From Kineosporia corallincola (GTDB lineage Bacteria; Actinomycetota; Actinomycetes; Actinomycetales; Kineosporiaceae), in NCBI RefSeq assembly GCF_018499875.1, contig NZ_JAHBAY010000008.1:302614-366613 (forward strand): DNA of 64,000 nucleotides, written 5' to 3'. Under the pieces are notes generated by a model. It did not search any database, was not told the origin of the DNA, and was given only the letters and a program-made list of their open reading frames with translations. Shown here in pieces: positions 8,874 through 17,000 of the stretch (positions within the stretch are counted from its first letter, which is position 1; every line of letters starts with the position of its first letter). Position numbers and translations under genes: made by a program.

Positions 8874-9361
8874 TGAGTGTCACGACAGACCAGTCACCGC
8901 TGCCCAGCCGGCACTCGGTGCGTAACACGATCGAGGGCATGGTCGGCCGCGACGTGGACCTCTCCGACGGCGTGCCGCCGGCGGCCAAGTCGACCAACGT
9001 GGTCGCGGTCTACGTCACCGACCAGCTGAAGACGTCCGCCCTGGTGGTCGTCGACCTGGAGTGCGCCGCCCGGCTCGGCGGCTCGCTCGGGATGATCCCG
9101 CGGGGGGCGGTGGACGACGCCATCAAGGCGCGTGAGCTGCCCAAGGATCTGGAGGAGAACTGCTACGAGGTGCTGAACGTGATGGCCTCGATCTTCAACC
9201 TCCCGAACCACCCGCACGTGCGCCTGTACGAGATGTACGCGCCGAACTCGGCCATCCCGGCCGACATCGCCCAGCTGGCCGCCACTGTCGGCAACCGGAT
9301 GGACGTCAAGCTCAAGATCGCCGGTTACGGCGAGGGAGCACTCGCGATCGTCATCAAGTGA
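8873..9361 (+). CDS. Second CheX/CheC-like protein
   Basis: 162 residues, soluble. The segment ENCYEVLNVMASIFN has the E-x2-N core and an acidic residue four positions earlier, resembling the CheC/CheX phosphatase site. Overall similarity to known families is weak by eye. The N-terminus contains a strand-rich stretch (VVAVYVTDQLKTSALVVVDL) typical of the CheX fold. The start overlaps the stop of cheY2 (TGATG), so it is translationally coupled. It probably acts on CheY-P or at the switch. It could instead be an inactive scaffold of the same fold. Confidence 0.55.
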   Translation: MSVTTDQSPLPSRHSVRNTIEGMVGRDVDLSDGVPPAAKSTNVVAVYVTDQLKTSALVVVDLECAARLGGSLGMIPRGAVDDAIKARELPKDLEENCYEVLNVMASIFNLPNHPHVRLYEMYAPNSAIPADIAQLAATVGNRMDVKLKIAGYGEGALAIVIK

Positions 9362-9375
9362 GACGGCGATAACGA

Positions 9376-10710
9376 GTGGCGATGTCGGACTCCGGGTCGC
9401 CGGCCGAGGCCGTGGCGAACGCGCCGGCTTCCGTGGGGAATCCGCGGATGCCGGCGCAGTCGCGCGTTCCCGCCGACGCCGTGCGGAACGTCCGGGTCGG
9501 GCGGCAGGGGCTGTACGACGCCCGGCGCCGGCTGACCGCTTACGAGGTGCTGTTCCATTCCGGTGAATCTGCCCGTGAGTCAACCGGTTCCGGTGCCGAG
9601 GTGGTGGGGGAACGCGCGACGTCACAGGTGATCGCCTCCACCTTCGGCACTTTCGGGGTGGATCGGATCGCCGGGTCGCGCCCCGTGTTCATCGGTTTCA
9701 CCCGTGCCTTCCTGACCGGGATCATCCCCGTGCCGGTGGAGCCCGCCGGGGTGGTGGTCGAGATCCCGGCGAACATGATGGTGGACGCCGAACTGCTGGC
9801 CGGCGTCGCGCAGCTGCGGGAGAACGGGTACCGGGTCGCGATCGTCGACTACCGCGGGCAGCCCGAGTACTCGGCCCTGCTCGACCTGGTCGACTACGTC
9901 AAGATCGACCTGGCCGCCCACCCCGCCCGCCGGCTCGCCGAGCTGGCCACCCAGGTGGTGGAGCGCGGCCGCGCGCTGATCGCCACCGGCATCGAGGACG
10001 AGAGCACGCTGGAGCGGGCGCTCTCGCTCGGGTTCGGCCTGTTCCAGGGCCCGCTGCTGGAGAAGCCGAGCGTGCTGGAACGGCGCACCCTGACGCCGAC
10101 CCAGCTGGTCTGCTCCCGGTTGCTGGGTGAACTGTCCGAGGACGACCTGGACATCGTGCGGCTGGAGCCGGTGATCGGCAGCGACCCGGGGCTGGCCCTG
10201 CGTCTGCTGCGCACCGCCAACTCGGCCGCCTCCGGCGCCTCCCGGCAGATCTCCTCGCTGCGCCAGGCCCTGGTGATCATCGGACCGCGCCGGCTGCGCT
10301 CCTGGGTGGTGCTGATCCTGCTGGAAGGGCCCTCCGCCGCGTCCCCGGCCGACGGGCTGTGGAAGGTGCTGGCCCGGGCCTGCGCCTGCCGTGGTCTGGT
10401 GCGGCCCGCCGATGCCGACCTGGCCTTCACCGTCGGTCTGCTGTCCGGTGCCGCCGACCTGCTCGGCGCCTCCCCGCTGCTGGTCGCCGAGGCGGCCGGG
10501 GTCACCAGCGAGGTGCGGGACGCCCTGGTGAGCGGAGTCGGTGGGGCGGGTGTGGCGCTGACCGCGGTGCTGGCCCACGAGAACGACGACGACGCGGGTG
10601 TCGGCGCGAGCGGGCTGGCCCCGTACGACGTGTCGCACGCCTATCTGGAGGCGCTGAGCGAGTCGCTGCGGCTGGTCGAGGAGATCACGGCCGGCGGTGG
10701 GGGTGGCTGA
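9376..10710 (+). CDS. EAL-like/HDOD signalling protein (YuxH family)
   Basis: 444 residues. Residues about 30-250 resemble an EAL domain in the arrangement of YuxH proteins (DARRRLTAYEVLF, then DYVKIDLAA, then GFGLFQGPLL). The EAL triplet is replaced by YEV and the usual metal-binding residues are not evident, so cyclic-di-GMP hydrolysis is unlikely. Residues about 250-430 form an HDOD domain (VIGSDPGLALRLLRTANSAA, LRQALVIIGPRRLRSW). Such proteins act as signalling scaffolds, and some link cyclic-di-GMP to motility. It sits 14 bases after the second CheX-like gene, most likely as the last gene of the chemotaxis operon. The start could be the GTG at 9376 or the ATG at 9382; neither has a good ribosome site. 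Confidence 0.8.
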   Translation: MAMSDSGSPAEAVANAPASVGNPRMPAQSRVPADAVRNVRVGRQGLYDARRRLTAYEVLFHSGESARESTGSGAEVVGERATSQVIASTFGTFGVDRIAGSRPVFIGFTRAFLTGIIPVPVEPAGVVVEIPANMMVDAELLAGVAQLRENGYRVAIVDYRGQPEYSALLDLVDYVKIDLAAHPARRLAELATQVVERGRALIATGIEDESTLERALSLGFGLFQGPLLEKPSVLERRTLTPTQLVCSRLLGELSEDDLDIVRLEPVIGSDPGLALRLLRTANSAASGASRQISSLRQALVIIGPRRLRSWVVLILLEGPSAASPADGLWKVLARACACRGLVRPADADLAFTVGLLSGAADLLGASPLLVAEAAGVTSEVRDALVSGVGGAGVALTAVLAHENDDDAGVGASGLAPYDVSHAYLEALSESLRLVEEITAGGGGG

Positions 10711-10745
10711 GGTGCCCGTCGTCCATGGTTTGAGAGACTGCGACC

Positions 10746-12785
10746 GTGAGCTCACCGTTCTACTCCGCCTACCACCAGGGCTTCGTGCGCGTCGCCGCCT
10801 GCACGATGCGCACGGCCATCGCCGAGCCCGCCGCCAACGCTGAGTCGGTGCTGCGGATCGCGCGGAACTGCCATGCCGACGGGGTGGGGCTGGCGGTGTT
10901 CCCGGAGCTGACGCTGACCGGGTACTCGATCGAGGACCTGCTGCTCAACGACGTGCTGCTGGACGAGGCCGAGAAGGCCCTGACCGCGGTGGTCGAGGGC
11001 TCGGCCGGGCTGACGCCGGTGCTGGTCGTCGGCCTTCCGGTGCGGTTCCGGCACCGGGTGTACAACGTGGCCGCCGTGGTGCACGACGGCCGGCTGCTCG
11101 GCGTGGCGCCCAAGTCGTTCCTGCCGAACTACCGGGAGTTCTACGAGGCCCGGCAGATGGCGGCCGGGGCCGGCATCGAGGGCGGCCAGACCCTGCGGGT
11201 GGCCGGCACCGAGGTCCCGTTCGGCAACGACCTGCTGTTCGTGGCCACCGACCTGCCCGGGTTCGTGCTGCACGTCGAGATCTGCGAGGACATGTGGGTG
11301 CCGGTGCCGCCCAGCGCGGTCGCCGCGCTCGGCGGAGCCACCGTGCTGGTCAACCTCTCCGGCAGCCCGATCACCATCGGCCGGGCCGAGGACCGCAAGC
11401 TGCTGTGCCGCTCCGCGTCGTCCCGCTGCCTGGCCGCCTACGTCTACGCCGCGGCCGGTGAGGGCGAGTCGACCACCGACCTGTCCTGGGACGGGCAGAC
11501 GATGATCTACGAGAACGGTGCGCTGCTGGCCGAGGGCGAGCGGTTCCCGACCGGTGACCGGATCACCGTGGCGGACGTCGATCTGGACCTGATCCGGTCC
11601 GAGCGGATGCGGATGGGCTCGTTCGACGACAACCGGCGCCGGCACGAGCACGACTTCCACCACGTCGAGTTCGAGCTGAAGCCGCCCACCGACGACATCG
11701 GCCTGCGCCGTGCGGTGGAGCGCTTCCCGTTCGTGCCGGCCGACGAGACCCGGCTCGAACTGGACTGTTACGAGGCCTACAACATCCAGGTGGCCGGGCT
11801 GCGGCAGCGGTTGCGGGCGATCGGCCAGCCGAAGATCGTGATCGGGGTCTCGGGCGGTCTGGACTCCACCCATGCGCTGATCGTGGCTGCCAGAGCAATG
11901 GACGACGAAAACCGGCCACGCACCGACATCCTCGCCTTCACCATGCCCGGGTTCGCGACCAGCGACCGGACCAGGAACCAGGCGATCGGGCTGGCCGAGG
12001 CGCTCGGCGTGACGTTCGAGGAACTCGACATCAAACCCACCGCCGAGCTGCTGCTGCGCAATCTCGGGCACCCGTTCGGCGGCGGCGAGCCGGTGTACGA
12101 CATCACCTTCGAGAACGTGCAGGCCGGCCTGCGCACCGACTACCTGTTCCGGCTGGCCAACCAGCGCGGCGGCATCGTGCTGGGCACCGGCGACCTGTCG
12201 GAGCTGGCGCTGGGCTGGTCCACCTACGGTGTGGGCGACCAGATGTCGCACTACAACGTCAACGGCGGTGTGCCGAAAACGCTGATGCAGCACCTGATCC
12301 GCTGGGTGATCTCGTCGGGCCAGTTCGACGACCGGGTGGGCAAGCTGCTGCACGACGTGGTCGGCGGCGAGATCAGCCCGGAGCTGGTGCCGGTGGGCGA
12401 GGACGGCATCACCCAGAGCACCGAGGCCAAGGTCGGCCCGTACTCGTTGCAGGACTTCTCGCTGTTCTACACGCTGCGGTACGGCTTCCGGCCCTCGCGG
12501 ATCGCCTTCCTGGCGATGCATGCCTGGGCCGACGCCGACAAGGGCGACTGGCCGCCGCACTTCCCGCCGGACAGCCGGATCGCCTTCGGCCTCCCGGTGA
12601 TCCGTCAGTGGCTCGAGGTGTTCGCCCAGCGCTTCTTCGCCTTCAGCCAGTTCAAGCGCTCCGCCCTGCCCAACGGGCCGAAAGTCAGTGCCGGTGGCTC
12701 GCTCTCGCCCCGTGGCGACTGGCGAGCTCCCTCCGACGCCTCGGCCCGCATCTGGCTGGAGGAGATCCGCCGCGAGGTGCCGTAG
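10746..12785 (+). CDS. nadE: Glutamine-dependent NAD+ synthetase NadE
   Basis: 679 residues, the same length as the Mycobacterium tuberculosis enzyme. It converts deamido-NAD+ (NaAD) to NAD+ with ATP and ammonia released from glutamine. The N-terminal nitrilase-type glutaminase has its triad in [11 protein letters not shown] (Glu-54), [12 protein letters not shown] (Lys) and EICEDMW (Cys). The C-terminal synthetase has the ATP-pyrophosphatase loop [13 protein letters not shown] and the substrate region [19 protein letters not shown]. The start is a GTG 35 bases after the EAL/HDOD gene. It is a housekeeping gene with no obvious tie to motility and may be transcribed from its own or the upstream promoter. 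Confidence 0.97.
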   Translation: MSSPFYSAYHQGFVRVAACTMRTAIAEPAANAESVLRIARNCHADGVGLAVFPELTLTGYSIEDLLLNDVLLDEAEKALTAVVEGSAGLTPVLVVGLPVRFRHRVYNVAAVVHDGRLLGVAPKSFLPNYREFYEARQMAAGAGIEGGQTLRVAGTEVPFGNDLLFVATDLPGFVLHVEICEDMWVPVPPSAVAALGGATVLVNLSGSPITIGRAEDRKLLCRSASSRCLAAYVYAAAGEGESTTDLSWDGQTMIYENGALLAEGERFPTGDRITVADVDLDLIRSERMRMGSFDDNRRRHEHDFHHVEFELKPPTDDIGLRRAVERFPFVPADETRLELDCYEAYNIQVAGLRQRLRAIGQPKIVIGVSGGLDSTHALIVAARAMDDENRPRTDILAFTMPGFATSDRTRNQAIGLAEALGVTFEELDIKPTAELLLRNLGHPFGGGEPVYDITFENVQAGLRTDYLFRLANQRGGIVLGTGDLSELALGWSTYGVGDQMSHYNVNGGVPKTLMQHLIRWVISSGQFDDRVGKLLHDVVGGEISPELVPVGEDGITQSTEAKVGPYSLQDFSLFYTLRYGFRPSRIAFLAMHAWADADKGDWPPHFPPDSRIAFGLPVIRQWLEVFAQRFFAFSQFKRSALPNGPKVSAGGSLSPRGDWRAPSDASARIWLEEIRREVP

Positions 12786-12938
12786 ACCATCCGCGGGTGC
12801 CGCCCGCCCGCTGCCGGCCCCGCTGCCAGCTGCTGGCGCCTGTCGGCCGCTGACGGCGAGAGCGCCCGTCCTTGACCCTGGTGCCCGGTCCCGTGCCCTG
12901 TGCTGGTGTCAGGTGCCTGTGCCAGCACGGGGGAGCCC

Positions 12939-12989
12939 TTTCAACTTTTGACACCACCTTGGCCGCCTCGCCGGTGTCAAAAGTTGAAA
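12939..12989. repeat. Intergenic palindrome, copy 1 of a dispersed element
   Basis: A perfect 17-bp inverted repeat (arms 12939-12955 and 12973-12989) with a 17-base spacer. The core TTTTGACACCACC and the right-hand flank AAGGCC..TCCCG recur at 39102-39150. It lies after nadE and could end that transcript, but the shared sequence suggests a repeated element rather than a plain terminator. Confidence 0.75.
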
Positions 12990-12997
12990 AGGCCTTC

Positions 12998-13022
12998 CCG
13001 TGCCGTGCCGTGCCGTGCCGTG
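12998..13022. repeat. Five tandem copies of the pentamer CCGTG
   Basis: CCGTG is repeated exactly five times directly after the palindrome and about 64 bases upstream of the TetR gene. Such a tract can change length by slippage. It is not in a coding frame that I can support. Confidence 0.8.
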
Positions 13023-13085
13023 CCCACGGGAGCGGTGGCAGCCGTCGCCGAGGGGAGCGCCGGGGTGCTCGGCTAGGATCCTCCG

Positions 13086-13709
13086 GTGGAAAAGGCAGAG
13101 ACGCGCACGCGGAACCGGAGGGGCGAGGGCGGGCGTCTGCGCGACGAGATCGTCGAGGCCGCAGTCACTCTGCTCGACGAGCTCGGTGACGAGCGGGGCC
13201 TCACGCTGCGTGCGATCGCGCGTCAGGCGGGGATCGCCGCGCCGTCCATCTACAAGCACTTTCCCGACCAGCCGGCGATCATGCTGGCGGTGGTGCGCAG
13301 CGCGTTCGCCGAACTGGGCCAGGCTCTGACAACGGCCCTGGACGGGGCCGGTGCCGACCCCCGGCGGCGGCTGGAGGCGATCTGCCACGCCTACCTGGAG
13401 TTCGCCCGGCAGCATCCGCAGCGCTACCGCACCATGTTCGGAGGCCTGTGGATGCCGAACCTGGACGAGAGCTCGATCACCGAGGAAGACCTGACATCAC
13501 TGGGTGACGAGAGCCTCGGACTGCTGGCGGCCGAGCTCGCGGCCTGCGTCGAGGCCGGCCGGTCCACCAGCACCGATCCGGCCGCCGACACCGTCGCGCT
13601 GTGGCTCGGCCTGCACGGGCTCGCGCATCAGCGGGCGGTCACCCGGGTGTTTCCCGGGCCGCCCGACATCGAGGCACGCATGGTCGGCGCGCTGGCCCGG
13701 CTGAACTGA
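13086..13709 (+). CDS. TetR-family transcriptional regulator
   Basis: 207 residues. The N-terminal helix-turn-helix is clear: LTLRAIARQAGIAAPSIYKHF, a canonical TetR recognition region, preceded by a basic arm. The C-terminal half (about 75-205) is the ligand-binding/dimer domain with YLEFARQHPQRYRTMFGG and a WLGLHGLAHQRAV segment typical of the family. The ligand and targets are unknown, and no drug-efflux or enzyme gene is adjacent. It stands alone between nadE and the convergent flhA-flhF unit. Start GTG. Confidence 0.88.
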   Translation: MEKAETRTRNRRGEGGRLRDEIVEAAVTLLDELGDERGLTLRAIARQAGIAAPSIYKHFPDQPAIMLAVVRSAFAELGQALTTALDGAGADPRRRLEAICHAYLEFARQHPQRYRTMFGGLWMPNLDESSITEEDLTSLGDESLGLLAAELAACVEAGRSTSTDPAADTVALWLGLHGLAHQRAVTRVFPGPPDIEARMVGALARLN

Positions 13710-13721
13710 CTCAGGCCTGAC

Positions 13722-14006
13722 TCAGGACCGGCGGGCCTCGTCCTCCTCGGCCGCGCGCTTCGCCTCGGCCTCGGCCGCGGCCTGGGCCGCCTCGCGGGCC
13801 TCGGCCTCGTCCTTGTCCTCCCACTCGCGCTGATAGTGCGTCATCAGGTTCATGATCAGAGCGGTGCCGATCGTGCAGAGGCCGGCGACGATCGCATAGT
13901 GGATCAGCGCGGACGTGCCGGACTGGCCGCCGCTCTGCCACTGGGCGTAGAGCGGCGGCCCGGCCAGCACGGCCGCGATCGCGCAGCCGACGGCCAGTGG
14001 GTTCAC
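13722..14006 (-). CDS. Small membrane protein with charged coiled tail, last gene of the flhA unit
   Basis: 94 residues from the GTG at 14006, whose GTGA overlaps the stop of the FlhF-like gene; this coupling favours it over the ATG at 14039. Two hydrophobic segments (about 1-18 and 33-53) are followed by a C-terminal tail of Glu, Ala, Arg and Lys (about 60-94) likely to form a helix in the cytoplasm. I recognise no family. In other bacteria flhG often follows flhF; this protein has no nucleotide-binding motif and is not FlhG. Its coupling suggests a role in placing or assembling the flagellum. Confidence 0.65.
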   Translation of the reverse strand: MNPLAVGCAIAAVLAGPPLYAQWQSGGQSGTSALIHYAIVAGLCTIGTALIMNLMTHYQREWEDKDEAEAREAAQAAAEAEAKRAAEEDEARRS

Positions 14007-17000
14007 GAGATCGCGCCACCCACCGCGAGCTGGGTGCACAGCAGAGCCGCCCAGCCGATCCGGTCCACGCTGATGCCGTCGACCCGGATCACCGGCAGGC
14101 CGAGACGCAGCACCCCGGCCGGCTCGGCGGAACCGAGGGCCCCGTCGAGTGCCACCGCGTCGACCTGGCCCAGGTCGTCCACCCAGCGGCGGTTGTCCTC
14201 CAGCGACATGTGCCCGTACAGCACCGCGATCACGGCCTGGGCCTGCACGGTCTGGAGCACTTCCCGCACGCGGGCGGCGTCGTCCCTGCCGACCCCGTCG
14301 ACCGGCACGCTGACCACCACGGGACGGGTCGCGGCCCCGAGATCCATCGCGGCCAGCCGGGCCGGGCCGACGTCGTAGGGAACCGACACCACCGGGCGCG
14401 GCCTGCCCTCGTGCGGCAGGTCCAGGGCCGTGCGGGCGGCCTCCAGCTCGACCACGTCGGACGGGCCGACCACGGCGATGACCGGCACGTCCTCGGCGAT
14501 GTCCGGCTCCGGCATCTCGCCGAGCATCTGCACCACGGCCATGAACCGGTCACCGGGCTGGAGGTTGGCCGCCCAGGTGGCGGGCACGCCCAGGCTGTTC
14601 AGGGCCACCTTGTCGGAGGTCAGGGTGACCGTGGAGGCGGCCTGCCCGGCGATCTCGGTCTCGTCCCCGGGCCGCAGCGCGTCAAGGTCGACGTGCCCGG
14701 CGGATTCCGGGGAGTCGTGGTCCTGGGCGGCGCGGGGGGTCGGGACGAGGCCGGCCGCCGGAGCGGGAACGACCTGCGGGTCGGCGGTTTCGGGCGCTGG
14801 TGACAGGGTGATGTTCGGCATCGGGATCGGCGTGGTCTCCGGGGCGAGGGCTGGGGTGGACTGCGGTGCTGTGGCCTCGGGCGTGGTCTGCCCGCCGGAG
14901 GCCTGGGGCGGTGCGGGTTCCGGCTCGTGGACGAACGGTGACTCGGTGACCGGGAACCCCACCGCCGGGCCGGCTTCCGGCACCGGCAGAGGGGTCAGGC
15001 TCTGCTCGGGCTCGGTCGGGAAATGCCCTCCGGCCCAGGTGATCTCCGGCTCGACGAAGAAAGGACTCTCCGCCACCACCGGCGCTGCTGCGGCGACCGG
15101 CCCGTCGATCGGACCAATGGTGGACGACGCGGGCTCCGCATCGCTCACCGTCGCCATGGGAGCGGTCGGTGCTGCGGCCATGTCCGCGGTCGGCGTTACC
15201 TCGGTCTCGGTCGTCGCGGCGAGGGCCGGTGCCGTTGCGCCCGGAGAAGCAGCGGACGGTTCTTCCTGCCCGGCGGGTGTTGAGACTGCCTGCGGCGGTG
15301 TGAGAACGGCTGCGTCCATCGGCGTGATGATGGGAGCCGGATCCGTCGGCACGGACGGCGCCTCCGCCGTGAAGAGTGTCGGCAGAGGTTCGCCGAGGGT
15401 GGGCGCGGGCGAGTCTTCCGGGGCGGTCTGCGGCACGTCCGGGCTCGTGGCGGGGACGGGTGTCGTGCCCTGAGCACCTGTGGTGGTGTCGGCCGTGGCA
15501 GGAGTCGTGTCGGCCTGGGGGGCGGTGGGCACGGCCGCCTCCTGGAAGGTGGCGCTCACTGTATCGTCCTGTGGCTGAACGGGAATCGCCATCACCTGCG
15601 GCAGTGTGGGCACCGGCTCCGCCGGGGCGGCCCAGGCCGCGGCCGCAGGTTCCGCGGGCACGGCCCACGCCGCCGCAGCCTCGGCCGGGGACGCCCACGG
15701 AGAATCGGCGTCCTGCCCGGGAGCAGGGCTCGGGGCTGCGGGGGCCGGCCATTCCGCGCCGGGGTGGGTGGAGGCCCAGGCAGCGGTCACGCCCTGGCCG
15801 GTTGCGTCGGGAGTGACCTCGGGGCGCGCGATCTCGGCTTCCGGGGCGCCGGGCTGGGTGGGCGCTGCCGGTTGGTCCTGGATTTCGGGTTGGGCAGCTT
15901 CGGGCGGACGGCCGGGAACATCCTGCTGGTCGAGGGTTTCGGGCATGCTGGGGGCGGTTGGCTGGTCGGGAGTGCCGGCCAGGTCGGGGGCTCCGCCCAG
16001 GTCTGGAGCGTCTGGCTGGGCGGGGCTGGCTGGTTGGTCGGGGCTGGCTGGTTGGGCGGAGTTGGCCGGCTGGGCGGGAGCGTCTGGCTGTGTGAAGGGG
16101 GCCGACTGGGCGGAGATGGTCGGCTGATCGGGAGTGCCGGCCAGGTCGGGAGTGCCGGTTTGGGTGATGGCGTTCGGCTGGGCGGGGATGGTCGGCGGGG
16201 TGAGAGTGGCGTCCTGGGTGGGGGTGTCCGGGTGGGTAGGGGCATCCGGCTGCCCGGGACTGCCTGGCTGCGTGAGGGGGGCCGGCTGGGCGGAGCTGCC
16301 CGGCTGGGTGAAGGCGATGGGCTGGTCGGGAGTGGCGACCTGGTGGGGAGTGCCCGGCTGGGTGAAGGTGGTCGGCTGGTCGGGAGTGGCCACCTGGTGG
16401 GGAATGCCCGGCTGGGTGAAGGCGATCGGCTGGTCGGAAGTGCCGACCTGCTCAGGGATGCCCATCTGGTGGGAGGTCATGGCCTGGTCAGGAGCTCCCG
16501 GCTGGGCCGGAAAGCTGGGCTGGGCGGAAATGCTGGGCTGAGCTGGAGTGGTCGGGGCGGTGAGGGTGGTTCCGTGCTGGCTGGTCTGGTGGGCGGACAG
16601 CACGGCCTCGGCCACGCCGAGTTCACCGGCGGCGGCCAGCGAACTGGCGTGGGCGGCCACCACGTGCGAGGGCGGCGGGTGTTCGGCGGCGGCCTCGGTG
16701 GAGGCTTCCACGCGGGGCTCGCCCGGATCCTGCCCTTCGCCTGATTCGGGTGCGGTGTGCAGGGGAGTGACCGGGGCGGCGTCCTCAGTTCTGGCCTTGT
16801 TCTTCTTCTTTCGGCCACCCAGGCGGACGCCGAACAGCTTGAAGCCCTCGTCGTCCTCGTTCGTGGCGGAGTCGTCCGTCGCCGGATGGGTGCCCGGGCC
16901 GGTGTGCCGGGCGTGGCTGCGGTCTCGGCGGGGGCGGTGCCGGCCGGAGTCGTCCGCATTCTCCGTGGAGACGGTCGGCGACGGGATTGTCGTTGCCGAT

